A DNA stretch of 64,000 bases from Clostridium massiliamazoniense. GTDB lineage: Bacteria; Bacillota; Clostridia; Clostridiales; Clostridiaceae. A program made the position numbers and the translations under genes. The notes below the pieces were generated by a model. It saw nothing but the letters and a program-made list of their open reading frames with translations. It searched no databases and had not been told where the DNA came from. The stretch is taken from positions 1 to 64,000 of the forward strand of contig NZ_LN879468.1 of NCBI RefSeq assembly GCF_001403635.1, given 5' to 3'. Shown here piece by piece: positions 9,561-19,191 of this stretch; the first letter of the stretch is position 1, and every line of letters starts with the position of its first letter.

Positions 9561-9752
9561 TTTGCAGAATATATAATATTAATTTAATGTTAATTTATTA
9601 AATAAAATATTTTTTTATGATTTAGATACTAAAAGTATATATGTGAATATATAATTAACAAAATAATAATAAAATTTAAATAAAATATTAACAAAAAGTA
9701 AATAAATATATAATATAGATTTTCGATTATGACAATAAAAAAAAATATAGCG

Positions 9753-9782
9753 TTGAAAAAAATATTTGCATCATGGTAAAAT
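9753..9782 (+). promoter_or_regulatory. Possible promoter for the second mgtA unit
   Basis: TTGAAA (9753-9758), an 18-bp spacer and TAAAAT (9777-9782). A match to the sigma-A consensus in very AT-rich sequence, so modest support only. The rest of 9561-9900 shows no gene. Confidence 0.35.
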
Positions 9783-9923
9783 ACAAATGCAGTTCTTCAA
9801 GTAAGAAATGCTTATCTAATGAGAAAGATGTTTCATTTAGAAATTTATTTTCATAAAAATTAAAATTTTAAACCAAATATCTTTTTTATTGGATAATAAA
9901 AAGAAAGGAGAGTTTAAAACTTT

Positions 9924-9980
9924 ATGACACAAAAGAAGAAAAAAGAATTAAGTAACAAAACTAGTCTTCCATATGGTTGA
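9924..9980 (+). CDS. 18-residue upstream ORF resembling an mgtA N-terminus
   Basis: Starts MTQKKKKELS and stops after 18 codons. The leader gaaaggagagt...ttATG and the first residues match copy 1 (MAQKKKEFN). It lies 63 bp before mgtA copy 2, which has its own start and ribosome binding site. It may be a scar of the gene duplication or a leader peptide. Which is true cannot be decided from sequence. Confidence 0.45.
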   Translation: MTQKKKKELSNKTSLPYG

Positions 9981-10043
9981 TTTTAATGATGTAATTTAAA
10001 TTTTACTGAATTTTAGAATTATATCATACAAGGAGAATAATAA

Positions 10044-12692
10044 ATGAGGAATAAAAAAGATAATAAATTTGATCAGGAGCATTTTAAGAGTGTTACTTCA
10101 AAAATCCACGAAAATAGTGAAATTTCTAATGAGCAATTATTGAAAAAATTTAATAGTTCACTTGATGGATTAAATGAATCTCAGGTTAAGAAAAATTTGT
10201 CATCTTACGGAAATAACGATACAAAATCTGGGAAAGAGCCGCATATAATTATACAGTTTTGTAAAGCTTTCATAAATCCTTTTGTATTCGTATTAGTAAT
10301 AATCGCTATTATAAGTTATTTAACAGGTGCTTGTTGGCTATTTGTACCGCCTAGTCAACAAAGTTGGTCACAAATTAACATTATACTTTTCTTAATAGTA
10401 GTGGGAGGAGTAATTCAGTTCACTCAAGAGTATAGATCAGGAAAAGCTGCAAGAGCTTTAGAGAATTTTGTAAAAAATACATGTTTGGTAAAAAGAAATA
10501 CTAAAGATTTTGAACAAATAGAAACAAAAGATTTAGTAGTAGGAGATATAGTTAAAATAAGAACAGGTGATATAGTTCCAGCTGATTTGAAAATTTTAGA
10601 ATGTAAAGATCTTCTTGTTAGTCAATCAGCTTTAACTGGAGAATCTGAGCCGGTGGAAAAGTTAACAATTAATAATTCTAATAGTTCTGAAGTTGGAGAT
10701 TATACAAATGTTTGTCTTTTAGGAACTAGTGTTGTAAGTGGTACTGCTACTGCAGTTGTTATTGGAACAGGAAAAAATACATACTTTGGTGCAATGCAAG
10801 CATCATTACAAGATGCAGATCCAGAAACAGATTTTGATAAGAGTGTAAGACAAGTATCTAAAATGCTTTTAAAATTCATGTTTGTAATGGTTCCATTAGT
10901 ACTTGTTATAGACTGGTATCAAACAGGAAGCTTTTTACAATCTTTAATATTTGCTGCATCACTAGCAGTTGGATTAACACCTGAAATGTTACCTGCAATT
11001 ATATCTGAGAACCTTGCTAAAGGTGCTGTTAAAATGGCTAAGAAAAAAACAGTTGTTAAAAAGATCAACTCAATACAAAACTTTGGTTCTATTGAGATAC
11101 TTTGTACAGATAAAACAGGAACATTAACAGATGACCATATTAGAGTTGAAGAGTGCATTGATACAGCTGGTAATACTTCTGATGAAGTTCTTAGATATGC
11201 TTATATTAACAGTTCAAGCCAAAATGGATTACAAAACGTAATTGATTTTGCAATAATGGATTGTGCTAAAGAAAAAAGTATTGATAAAGCAGCAGATAAT
11301 AGCTTTATAAAACTTGATGAGTTAGCATTTGATTTTAATAGACGTAGAATGTCAGTATTAGTTGAAGAAAATAATACACCTACATTAATAACTAAGGGTG
11401 CATTTGAAGAAATGTTAAGTATTTCTAAATATGTAGAAATGAACGGTAAATTATTAGAAATAGATAATAAAATTATTTCTACATTAAGAAAAAAAATAAA
11501 TCAATTAAACTTAGAAGGTATGAGAGTTATTGCTGTTGCTAAAAGACAGATTGATAAAACTTCAGCTAAGTTAGATGATGAGACTGAAATGACATTAATA
11601 GGATTCTTAGGATTCTTAGATCCACCAAAAGAAACAACTAAAGAAGCATTAGAAGCTCTTGAGTACTATGGTGTTAATGTTAAGATTTTAACTGGTGATA
11701 ATGAACTTGTTACTAAGAAAGTTTGTAGTCAAGTAGGATTTGAAATAACAGGAATTTTACTTGGTTCTGAAATTGCAAAAATGACAGATGAACAATTAGC
11801 AAGAGAAGCTCTAAAAGCTAATGTATTTGCTAAATTAAATCCACTACAAAAAGCAAGAATTGTAAGAGTATTAAAAAATGCAGATAAAGTTGTTGCTTTT
11901 ATGGGAGATGGAATAAATGATGCTATAGCATTAAAAGAATCAGATGTTGGAATCTCAGTTGATACTGCTGTTGAAATTGCTAAAGAAAGTGCAGATGTTA
12001 TATTATTAGAAAAAGACCTTATGGTACTTAAAGAAGGTATAGTTGAAGGTAGAAAAGTTTTTGCTAATACTACAAAATATCTAAAAATTACTGCAAGTTC
12101 AAACTACGGTAACTCTATAAGTGTTCTTATGGCAAGTATTTTCTTACCATTTGTACCTATGTTACCTCTTGAATTACTAGTACAAAACTTAGTTTATGAT
12201 ATTACTCAATTATTTATCCCTTGGGATAATGTTGATCCTGAACTTATTGCTAAGCCTAGAAAATGGGATGCTAAAGAGATAAGTAAGATGTTAATAGTAT
12301 TTGGACCTACTAACTCAATATTTGATATAGCTTGTTTTGTTACTATGTGGTTCTTCTTCCATGCTACTGGAACTACTGCACATAGTACAGCTTTATTCCA
12401 AACAGGTTGGTTTATTGAGGGAGTTTCAAACTCTATTTTCGTTCTATACACATTAAGAACAGAAAAAATACCATTCTTACAAAGTAATCCATCATGGATA
12501 TTTAATTTAGCGATAATTGGATCACAATTAATTGGATGGATACTTCCTTATACTTCTGCAGGTCGTGCTATGGGTATGGTTTATATAACACCTTGGTACA
12601 TCCTATATATCTTTATATTAATGATAATATTATGTTTATTAGTACAAGGAGTAAAAAAACTTTATATAAGAAGCTTTGGAGCTCTTCTATAA
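10044..12692 (+). CDS. mgtA: MgtA-like Mg2+-importing P-type ATPase, copy 2
   Basis: The 882-residue product is closely similar to copy 1 over its whole length. It has TGES, CTDKTGTLT (the phosphorylated Asp), GDGINDAIALKESDVGIS and the TM5-6 region YDITQLFIPWDNVD. The TM4 motif is the standard GLTPEMLP with Glu314, the residue equivalent to the TM4 cation-binding Glu of other P-ATPases. This is therefore the canonical copy of the three in this window. The start ATG has AGGAG 8 nt upstream. It is followed after 18 bp by a 30-residue membrane-protein gene and a bidirectional terminator. No M-box is seen upstream. Confidence 0.95.
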   Translation: MRNKKDNKFDQEHFKSVTSKIHENSEISNEQLLKKFNSSLDGLNESQVKKNLSSYGNNDTKSGKEPHIIIQFCKAFINPFVFVLVIIAIISYLTGACWLFVPPSQQSWSQINIILFLIVVGGVIQFTQEYRSGKAARALENFVKNTCLVKRNTKDFEQIETKDLVVGDIVKIRTGDIVPADLKILECKDLLVSQSALTGESEPVEKLTINNSNSSEVGDYTNVCLLGTSVVSGTATAVVIGTGKNTYFGAMQASLQDADPETDFDKSVRQVSKMLLKFMFVMVPLVLVIDWYQTGSFLQSLIFAASLAVGLTPEMLPAIISENLAKGAVKMAKKKTVVKKINSIQNFGSIEILCTDKTGTLTDDHIRVEECIDTAGNTSDEVLRYAYINSSSQNGLQNVIDFAIMDCAKEKSIDKAADNSFIKLDELAFDFNRRRMSVLVEENNTPTLITKGAFEEMLSISKYVEMNGKLLEIDNKIISTLRKKINQLNLEGMRVIAVAKRQIDKTSAKLDDETEMTLIGFLGFLDPPKETTKEALEALEYYGVNVKILTGDNELVTKKVCSQVGFEITGILLGSEIAKMTDEQLAREALKANVFAKLNPLQKARIVRVLKNADKVVAFMGDGINDAIALKESDVGISVDTAVEIAKESADVILLEKDLMVLKEGIVEGRKVFANTTKYLKITASSNYGNSISVLMASIFLPFVPMLPLELLVQNLVYDITQLFIPWDNVDPELIAKPRKWDAKEISKMLIVFGPTNSIFDIACFVTMWFFFHATGTTAHSTALFQTGWFIEGVSNSIFVLYTLRTEKIPFLQSNPSWIFNLAIIGSQLIGWILPYTSAGRAMGMVYITPWYILYIFILMIILCLLVQGVKKLYIRSFGALL

Positions 12693-12710
12693 TAAATGGA
12701 GGTAATCGAG

Positions 12711-12803
12711 ATGGATATTACATTAAAGATACTTGGCTTTATTGCTGGATTTATTGCTTACTTAGGTCTTCCAGCTTTAATATTAATTAAAAAAGATCTT
12801 TAG
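12711..12803 (+). CDS. 30-residue single-helix membrane protein paired with mgtA copy 2
   Basis: ATG preceded by GGAGGT with 7-8 nt spacing. The product is one transmembrane segment (ILGFIAGFIAYLGLPALILI) ending KKDL. It shares the LPAxILIKKD ending with the ORF after mgtA copy 1. It is probably cotranscribed with the ATPase (18 bp gap). A role as a small accessory subunit is inference from position and conservation. Confidence 0.78.
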   Translation: MDITLKILGFIAGFIAYLGLPALILIKKDL

Positions 12804-12820
12804 ATTTAATAATTTTATGA

Positions 12821-12856
12821 AAAAGGGGTAGTACCAATATTGGTACTGCCCCTTTT
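12821..12856. terminator. Bidirectional terminator between mgtA copy 2 and the MerR gene
   Basis: aaaaggggtagtacca (12821-12836) pairs with tggtactgccccttttc, flanked by A and T runs, serving both convergent units. Confidence 0.9.
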
Positions 12857-12859
12857 CTA

Positions 12860-13621
12860 TTATTTCTCTTGAATATCACAGTATATATTAATAGCATCAC
12901 TAAAAAATTTAGTTAGACCTTCTCCATATTTATCTATGTTTTTAGTAAATCTAGAGTCTGAAACATAGGTTATAGCAAGCCCTCTGAATATTTCTAAAGT
13001 ACAATTGTAGAAGTTAGTACTTATATGGTTTCTCCATCTTTCTACTAATTCTTGTACTTCTTGAGAAGCTGGAGACTTATCCATGTTAGAACTTAATTCT
13101 TCATAAATTAAGTTTCCCTCTGACATTATATCTTCCCATTGTTTTTTTGAGTATTTTGAGGTTTTTTCTTCACATTCTTTGTAGGCATTAGAAGAACCAT
13201 ATCTTTTTTTACTTTCTTCTTTATATTTTTCCTCATGTTTTTTTATTTCTTCATAACTTAGTGCCTTAAAATTTTTCTTACTCATTTTTTTATTCTCCTT
13301 TAAATCTTTTAGGGTTTCATCAATAGAACATAATATATTTTCTAATCTTTTTTTCTTTTCCTTTATAAGTTCCTTTTGTTTCAATAAATTCTTTTCTATA
13401 TTAGAGGAATTAGAATCTAAAATATTTTTTATTTCTTTTAAGGAAAAATCTAATTCTTTTAATATGAGTATTTCATAAAGTCTTTTTAAATCTTCGTTAT
13501 TATAAAGTCTATATTTTGCTTCTGTTTTTTGGGAAGGAATTAAAAGTCCTATTTTATCGTAATGATGGAGCATCCGTATTGAAACACCTGTTAATTTAGA
13601 GACTTCACTGATTTTATACAA
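12860..13621 (-). CDS. MerR-family regulator with TipA-like (TipAS) C-terminal domain
   Basis: The N-terminal 70 residues are a MerR winged helix (YKISEVSKLTGVSIRMLHHYD...YRLYNNEDLKRLYEI). A coiled-coil dimer helix follows (about 75-125), then a C-terminal domain of about 120 residues with WEDIMSEGNLIYEEL and WRNHISTNFY, typical of TipAS drug-binding domains. TipA-type proteins activate transcription by DNA distortion and sense peptide or thiopeptide ligands. I chose TTG 13621 (253 residues) because AAGGAG lies 10 nt upstream and the family begins at Y-K-I-x-E. GTG 13630 is an alternative, and the longer frame to 13735 adds residues unlike the family. It faces mgtA copy 2 but is convergent, so its target is not evident. 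Confidence 0.85.
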   Translation of the reverse strand: MYKISEVSKLTGVSIRMLHHYDKIGLLIPSQKTEAKYRLYNNEDLKRLYEILILKELDFSLKEIKNILDSNSSNIEKNLLKQKELIKEKKKRLENILCSIDETLKDLKENKKMSKKNFKALSYEEIKKHEEKYKEESKKRYGSSNAYKECEEKTSKYSKKQWEDIMSEGNLIYEELSSNMDKSPASQEVQELVERWRNHISTNFYNCTLEIFRGLAITYVSDSRFTKNIDKYGEGLTKFFSDAINIYCDIQEK

Positions 13622-13815
13622 AGTTAACACACTCCTTTTTTCTCTAATTTTATAATAATCTATAACATTATGTGAGAGTACAGAGTTTTTAAAAATATAA
13701 TTAAATTTTACAAAGATTATTTTATAAAAAGTCAAAAGTAAGGAAAGTTCATGGAAAGATAGGCGTAATAATGAAGAGATAAGAGGTTATTAAAATTTTA
13801 TGATAAGAGAAAGTA

Positions 13816-13878
13816 AAAGGGAACTTTTTTATTAAAGCCTAAATTGTTGATTTAGTCAGTTTAAAAAAGTTCCCTTTA
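13816..13878 (-). terminator. Terminator of leuS
   Basis: aaagggaactttttt (13816-13830) pairs with aaaaaagttcccttt (13863-13877). It lies just after the leuS stop when read on the minus strand. Confidence 0.8.
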
Positions 13879-13897
13879 AAAATAAGTTTAATTATAA

Positions 13898-16351
13898 TTA
13901 TTTAACAACTATATTAACAAGTCTTCCTTTAATAACAATAACTTTAACTATAGTTTTGCCTTTAGTAAGTTCTTTTACTTTTTCATCTTCTAAAGCAGTA
14001 GCTTTAATTTCTTCATCTGAAAGACCAGAAGAAATAACAATTTTATGTTTAACTTTTCCGTTTATTTGAATAGCTATTTCAACTTCATCTTTAACTAAAG
14101 CTTTTTCATCATATTTTGGCCACTCTTCATTAAATACTGAATAAGTATTCCCTAGTAGTAAGCTCCATTGTTCTTCTGAGAAGTGAGGAGCAAATGGTGC
14201 AAGTAATCTTACATAATCATCTAGTACATCTTTTAAGAACTCTAAATTCATTTGAGCTTCTTTAGTATACTTAGTTAATGCATTTACAAATTCCATCATT
14301 CTAGCTATAGCAGTGTTGAATTGAAGGATTTCAGCATCTTTAGTAACTGATTTTATAGTATTATGTCTCCAGAAGTTTAATTCTTTTTCAGCTTTATCTA
14401 TAGTAGTTTTATTGTTTTCACCTTTAGCAATTGCTTCTCTAGCAGTGTCTAAAGCTCTTTCAATTCTTTCTACGAATTTATGAACTGACTTGATTCCATC
14501 ATCACTCCAAGCTCCACCTTCAACATATCCAAAACCAAACATTAGATACATTCTAAATACGTCAGCACCATATTCTTTGATATAATCATCAGGAGAAATA
14601 GTGTTTCCTTTAGATTTACTCATTTTTAAACCATCTGGTCCAAGTATTAAACCTTGGTGAGTTAATGATTTAAATGGTTCATCAAAGTTTAAGTAGCCCA
14701 TATCTCTTAATGCTTTAGTTATAAATCTAGCATAAAGAAGGTGCATACAAGCATGTTCAGGTCCACCAACATATTTATCAACTGGTAATAATCTATCTAC
14801 TTTTTCTTTATCAAAAGCTTTTTCTGAATTTTTATTATCTGGATATCTTAAGTAGTACCAAGATGAACATACAAAAGTATCTAGAGTATCAGTTTCTCTC
14901 TTAGCTGGCTTTCCACAACATGGACAAGTTGTATTAACAAATTCTTCGCATTTAGCAAGTGGTGATTTACCATCTGGTGTAAATTCAACATTGTATGGTA
15001 ATTGAACTGGTAAATCTTTTTCAGGTACTGGAACTGTACCACAATCATCACAGTATATTACAGGAATAGGTGCTCCCCAGTATCTTTGTCTAGAAACTAA
15101 CCAATCTCTTAATCTGTAGTTAACTTTTTGTGCTCCAAGATTTTTCTCGGCTAATTTTTCAATTATTTTAACTTTAGCTTCAGCAGTAGTTAAACCATTA
15201 AATTCTTCAGAATTAATTAATTTACCATGCTCACCAAATGGAAGAGTAACTTCTTCACCATTCATAGGCTCAATAACTCTATTTATTGGTAGGTTAAATT
15301 TCTCAGCAAAAGCAAAGTCTCTTTCGTCATGAGCAGGAACAGCCATAACTGCACCAGTGCCGTAAGTAGCTAGAACATAGTCACCAATCCAAATTGGAAC
15401 TTCTTTTCCGTTTATAGGATTTATAGCATAAGCTCCAGAGAATACACCAGTTTTTTCTCTTGAAATAGATTGTCTTTCTATATCAGATTGTTTTTTTGCT
15501 TCTTCTTTGTAGTTTTCTACAGCTTCTTTTTGCTCAGCAGTAGTTAATTTATCAACTAATGGATTTTCAGGAGCTAAAACAACATAGCTTACTCCGTATA
15601 AAGTATCAGCTCTTGTTGTGAAAACATTAAAGCTTAAATCAGAATCTTTAACTTTAAAAGTAACTTCAGCACCAGTTGATTTTCCTATCCAGTTTTTTTG
15701 CATAGCAACTGTTTTTTCAGGCCAATCTAACCCATCTAATTTTTCTAATAATTCATCAGCATAGTTAGTGATTTTGAAGAACCATTGAGTTAAGTCCTTT
15801 TTAGTAACTTCAGTTCCACATCTTTCACATGCACCATCAACAACTTGCTCATTAGCAAGAACTGTTTGACATGATGGACACCAGTTAACAGGAGCTTTTT
15901 TTCTATATGCTAGGTTATTTTTATATAATTCTAAGAATAACCATTGAGTCCACTTGTAATAATCTTCTGAACAAGTTATTACTTCATTTTCCCAGTTAAA
16001 CATAGCTCCCATAGCTTTAAGTTGTTTTTCCATATTTGCTATATTTTTAAAAGTTGAATCCTTTGGATGAATTCCTGTTTTTATAGCAAAGTTTTCAGCT
16101 GGTAAACCAAATGCATCAAAGCCCATTGGTTGGAATACATTATAACCTTGCATTCTTTTTAATCTAGCCCATGAATCAACAGGTCCGTAGTTGAACCAAT
16201 GTCCAGCATGAAGTTGGCTTCCTGATGGATAAGAGAACATTTCTAAAACATAAAGTTTTTCCTTATCACTATTTGGGTCAAATTTATAAAGTTCAGTTTC
16301 AGCCCATTTATCTTGCCATTTTTTATCAATGGTAGTATTGTAATTACCCAT
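13898..16351 (-). CDS. leuS: Leucyl-tRNA synthetase
   Basis: The 817-residue class I synthetase charges tRNA-Leu in the cytosol. Visible are the HIGH-type motif HAGHW in the N-terminal Rossmann fold, a zinc-type insertion (CPSCQTV...CERC), the CP1 editing domain with [15 protein letters not shown], a second Cys cluster (CDDC...CPCCGK), the KMSKS loop ([12 protein letters not shown]) and the anticodon-binding and C-terminal domains. Length is normal for bacterial LeuRS. ATG with AGGAGG upstream. A T-box leader (16560-16805) precedes it, so expression should rise when tRNA-Leu is uncharged. Confidence 0.97.
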   Translation of the reverse strand: MGNYNTTIDKKWQDKWAETELYKFDPNSDKEKLYVLEMFSYPSGSQLHAGHWFNYGPVDSWARLKRMQGYNVFQPMGFDAFGLPAENFAIKTGIHPKDSTFKNIANMEKQLKAMGAMFNWENEVITCSEDYYKWTQWLFLELYKNNLAYRKKAPVNWCPSCQTVLANEQVVDGACERCGTEVTKKDLTQWFFKITNYADELLEKLDGLDWPEKTVAMQKNWIGKSTGAEVTFKVKDSDLSFNVFTTRADTLYGVSYVVLAPENPLVDKLTTAEQKEAVENYKEEAKKQSDIERQSISREKTGVFSGAYAINPINGKEVPIWIGDYVLATYGTGAVMAVPAHDERDFAFAEKFNLPINRVIEPMNGEEVTLPFGEHGKLINSEEFNGLTTAEAKVKIIEKLAEKNLGAQKVNYRLRDWLVSRQRYWGAPIPVIYCDDCGTVPVPEKDLPVQLPYNVEFTPDGKSPLAKCEEFVNTTCPCCGKPAKRETDTLDTFVCSSWYYLRYPDNKNSEKAFDKEKVDRLLPVDKYVGGPEHACMHLLYARFITKALRDMGYLNFDEPFKSLTHQGLILGPDGLKMSKSKGNTISPDDYIKEYGADVFRMYLMFGFGYVEGGAWSDDGIKSVHKFVERIERALDTAREAIAKGENNKTTIDKAEKELNFWRHNTIKSVTKDAEILQFNTAIARMMEFVNALTKYTKEAQMNLEFLKDVLDDYVRLLAPFAPHFSEEQWSLLLGNTYSVFNEEWPKYDEKALVKDEVEIAIQINGKVKHKIVISSGLSDEEIKATALEDEKVKELTKGKTIVKVIVIKGRLVNIVVK

Positions 16352-16559
16352 TTTTTAATCCTCCTATATATAAAAAATTATTTTTACAAAATTTAAAATA
16401 TTTTTAATTTAGAGTCTAGTTTTCTCTAAAAACCTTGTATAAGGATTATTTAATAATAGCTTTAAAATCAATAAATTTTTAGAATAACAAATTTGATTAA
16501 GTACTAAGATAGAATCAAAATATCATCTAATTTGATTCTAAGATTTATTTAAGTGTTTA
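16352..16559. other. Leader spacer between the T-box and leuS
   Basis: About 200 bp of AT-rich untranslated leader. It contains an imperfect hairpin agaatcaaaata...taatttgattct near 16510-16543. I see no ORF with a ribosome binding site. Confidence 0.4.
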
Positions 16560-16805
16560 AAACTCAAATTAAAAAAAGCCCCTTCAGCTCTATTTTAAGA
16601 GACGAAGGGGTTCGCGGTACCACTCTTATTAGAAGAAAAAAATTCTTCTCACTTTAATGCCATAAGGTGGCAAGACCTATGTGTTTCTAGCACATAAACT
16701 CCTAGGCAAGTTCCTATTAATGCAACACTATGTTTCACCAACCCATAGCTCTCTAAAGACTACAAACAAATAGTACTACTCCTAATCAACGTTATATATT
16801 AAATT
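16560..16805 (-). promoter_or_regulatory. T-box leader (leucine) controlling leuS
   Basis: On the minus strand the conserved T-box GTGGTACCGCG lies at 16611-16624, followed by a terminator whose stem ccccttcg.../...gaagggg (about 16578-16610) ends in a T run. Upstream is a Stem I-like region (about 16700-16800) with gggttggtgaaacatag. A CUU triplet at 16708-16710 could be the Leu specifier. The mechanism (uncharged tRNA stabilises the antiterminator) is known for the class; the specifier placement is tentative. Confidence 0.92.
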
Positions 16806-17014
16806 TACTTAATTTCAAAGCTTAAATATAAGTCTAAAACTTATATAAAGAATTATATATTAATTACTAGAGAAAAGTCAATGATTTAGGAAAGTGTTAA
16901 TAAATATTGTTATTTAAAGTAATTACAGAAAATATAATTATAAATATCAAGAAAATTGTAATCTAATAAAGTTAAGGAGGAAATAATAATTAGAAGATTT
17001 AAGGGGGAATATTT

Positions 17015-17428
17015 ATGGGCTTATTTTTAGTTTTGTTTGTGGCTATGTCTGTTCGAATTGGATTTATGAATAGTTATATTCATAATAAGAGAAAGTTTAT
17101 TGGAGAAGAGAGTATAAATATTTTTGTTTATACAATAGGAACTTCTTTTTGTATTTCTTCAATTTTAAAAAAATTTAATGGTATAAATGATAATTCTAAA
17201 GTGATGCTTATTTTATTGATTTTTTTCTTATACTTATTTTTCTTATATATGTCTTCTATATCCTTAAAGATGAAAAAAACAAGAGAAAGAAAAGTTGCTT
17301 TTTATAAAGTTATTGAATATGTATTAATAGCTATATTAATAGTATTTTTTCCTTTAATGATTATATATCCTTTAATTGATATAGCAATAGCTCTATTATA
17401 TGATTTTGAGTATAAAAAAACTATTTAA
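17015..17428 (+). CDS. Small integral membrane protein, unknown function
   Basis: The 137-residue product has about four hydrophobic segments (1-20, 32-48, 63-82 and 100-130) with a short basic loop KMKKTRERK between the third and fourth. The ATG has AGGGGG with 7 nt spacing. It is monocistronic, ending at a bidirectional terminator shared with the converging gene at 17482. No family recognised. Confidence 0.7.
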   Translation: MGLFLVLFVAMSVRIGFMNSYIHNKRKFIGEESINIFVYTIGTSFCISSILKKFNGINDNSKVMLILLIFFLYLFFLYMSSISLKMKKTRERKVAFYKVIEYVLIAILIVFFPLMIIYPLIDIAIALLYDFEYKKTI

Positions 17429-17438
17429 TTTATTTATA

Positions 17439-17480
17439 AAAAAACAGTATTAACTATTAAGATTTAATACTGTTTTTATT
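17439..17480. terminator. Bidirectional terminator
   Basis: aaaaacagtatta (17440-17452) pairs with taatactgttttt (17465-17477). It is flanked by A and T runs between two convergent genes. Confidence 0.88.
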
Positions 17481-17481
17481 T

Positions 17482-18045
17482 TTAGATTTTATTAGAATTT
17501 TTGTAATGAGTGACTTTATCATGAAGTTCACTAAGTAACTTATGGCTATCATCAAAGAAATAAGATAGAAAAAATCTTTCAAGATTTCTTTGAGGATTAT
17601 TGCTATCTCGAAATTCAATAAATGAAGTATATTCTGTTTGAGAAATAGATTCTATATCTCTATAATATATTTTTCTTTCTATAAAATATTCATTGTTATA
17701 AACTTCATTTCTACATATCTGAGTGAATAAAAGACCTCTAACAAATAGGTAGTTTTCATTTAATTGTGCTCCTAATGGAATTCCATTAGCTTTAAGAGAC
17801 TCTAACTCATGATGGTATTTTTCTATTTTGTATGAAGGATGTTTAGCAGTTAAATAGAGATTAAAATAAAAAAGAAGGTTATAAGCAACTGTAAATAACA
17901 CCATAACAATGAATAGTTTTATATTTTTATTAAATAAATAATATATAGAAGTTATTATAAATATAGCGTTTACTATGTAAGTAATAAAAGAAGTTTTTTG
18001 GGGATTCATTTTTTTTATTAAATTTTCATTATAAGGATAAAACAT
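17482..18045 (-). CDS. Membrane protein with cytosolic C-terminal domain, unknown function
   Basis: The 187-residue product has two membrane segments (about residues 18-36 and 42-68). A soluble domain follows with alternating strands (YLFVRGLLFTQICRNEVYNNEYFIERKIYYRDIESIS), suggestive of a small PH/bPH2-like beta fold facing the cytosol. The start ATG has GGAGG upstream with about 7 nt spacing. No specific family assigned. Confidence 0.68.
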   Translation of the reverse strand: MFYPYNENLIKKMNPQKTSFITYIVNAIFIITSIYYLFNKNIKLFIVMVLFTVAYNLLFYFNLYLTAKHPSYKIEKYHHELESLKANGIPLGAQLNENYLFVRGLLFTQICRNEVYNNEYFIERKIYYRDIESISQTEYTSFIEFRDSNNPQRNLERFFLSYFFDDSHKLLSELHDKVTHYKNSNKI

Positions 18046-18269
18046 AAAATTTCCTCCAGTTAATTATGTTAATCTTATTTAAGATAAACTTAGATAAGTT
18101 AGTTAATTGAATAAAATATTTAACAATATTTTATGTGATAATCAATCTTCTAATACTTTAAATTTCTAAAACTTATAGAAAAAATTTTTATAGATTTTTT
18201 AAAATTAAAGAAATTATTTTTTTATTAATAAATAATAAAAAATATTTTAAAATCGTGCAAAGATAAATT

Positions 18270-18309
18270 TTGATTAATAATAGGAGTTTAATGTATAATA
18301 TCATTAAAC
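18270..18309 (+). promoter_or_regulatory. cynS promoter with palindromic operator over the -10
   Basis: TTGATT (18270-18275), an 18-bp spacer and TATAAT (18294-18299). The -10 sits in the centre of the perfect inverted repeat GTTTAATG (18286-18293) and CATTAAAC (18302-18309), the placement expected of a repressor site. The regulator is unknown. The rest of 18046-18269 is AT-rich without a gene. Confidence 0.6.
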
Positions 18310-18349
18310 TTAGTAGGAAGTGATATTATAAACAAAGGAGGAAATAAAT

Positions 18350-18817
18350 ATGAGAAATGAAGATTATTTAAACAGATATTCAAATGAAAAAGAATTAAAA
18401 GTAATAGAAGCAGCAAGAAAAGCAAAGGGATTAACTTATGAGGAGTTAGCTAATAAAATAAATGTTAATAAGGTATGGCTTGCTAGTGCATTTAAAGGAC
18501 AACAATGGGTTCCAGAAGAATACATTGAATTATTAGCAAAGGAGTTAGAATTAGATTCAAAAGCTTTTGACGTTCTTAGAGAACATCCTTATAAAGCAGA
18601 TACAGATCCAATATTATATAGATTACATGAGGCTTTAGACACTTATGGTCCTGCAATAAAAGAAATAATACATGAAAAATCAGGAAATGCTATTATGAGT
18701 GCTATTGATTTTGGAATAGATGTTGAAATAGAAAAGGATCCTAAAGGAGATAGAGTGGTAATAACAATGAATGGTAAATTATTACCATATAGTAAACAAG
18801 GAAAATATCCTTGGTAA
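18350..18817 (+). CDS. cynS: Cyanate hydratase (cyanase)
   Basis: Cyanase converts cyanate and bicarbonate to carbamate and CO2, the carbamate decaying to ammonia. The 155-residue product matches the family length (about 156). Residues 10-70 are a helical HTH-like domain (GLTYEELANKINVNKVWLASA). The C-terminal catalytic part has ILYRLHEALDTYGPAIK and IMSAIDF. Arg91, Glu94 and Ser117 align with the E. coli catalytic Arg96, Glu99 and Ser122. AAAGGAGG lies 8 nt before ATG. No carbonic anhydrase (cynT) or cyanate transporter is adjacent, so it stands alone and may serve detoxification or nitrogen scavenging. Confidence 0.95.
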   Translation: MRNEDYLNRYSNEKELKVIEAARKAKGLTYEELANKINVNKVWLASAFKGQQWVPEEYIELLAKELELDSKAFDVLREHPYKADTDPILYRLHEALDTYGPAIKEIIHEKSGNAIMSAIDFGIDVEIEKDPKGDRVVITMNGKLLPYSKQGKYPW

Positions 18818-18839
18818 TATTAGAATAAATGTAGATTAA

Positions 18840-18874
18840 ATTGAGGTGGAGTTTTTACTCCATCTCAATTAATT
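18840..18874 (+). terminator. Hairpin after cynS
   Basis: ttgaggtggagt (18841-18852) pairs with actccatctcaa (18857-18868). The following T tract is poor. The core ggagt...actccatct resembles the 3' hairpin of the dispersed module A, so it may be derived from it. Confidence 0.6.
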
Positions 18875-19072
18875 TATATAGAAGGTAGAAGTATTATGGC
18901 CTTTAGTATAAGATAAAATCAATTTATAAAAAGATTAAAGAATTAAAAAAAGAAGACGATAATATAAAAGGCATAATTATATTTTTATTTTCTCATTTAA
19001 GAGAGTGTGTGCCATAAAAATGAAATAAAACTAAAATATAATAAAAAAGTAGAAAGATTTTATAAAAAAGTA
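18875..19072. other. Intergenic region with no evident gene
   Basis: AT-rich sequence between the cynS hairpin and the rubrerythrin promoter. No start codon with a ribosome binding site opens a convincing frame. Confidence 0.4.
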
Positions 19073-19101
19073 TTGCTAATTAATAATATTTATTATATAA
19101 T
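19073..19101 (+). promoter_or_regulatory. Rubrerythrin promoter
   Basis: TTGCTA (19073-19078), a 17-bp spacer and TATAAT (19096-19101). A long leader follows containing the inverted repeat aaaatctt...aagatttt (about 19121-19157). Confidence 0.6.
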
Positions 19102-19191
19102 AATAAATATAGAGAAGAGATTAAAATCTTGAAACACTAATTGACTATTTTAAGATTTTGATATATTGAATTTTTTAGGAGGTTTTTTGTT

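Noticed and set aside
6265-10043. M-box riboswitches in front of mgtA copies 1 and 2
   Set aside because: Neither leader contains GGTAGGTGAGGCT or the other conserved M-box blocks present upstream of copy 3.
12536-12790. An 84-codon plus-strand frame overlapping the end of mgtA copy 2
   Set aside because: It overlaps a conserved transmembrane region in another frame; the real small gene here is 12711-12803, which has its own strong ribosome binding site.
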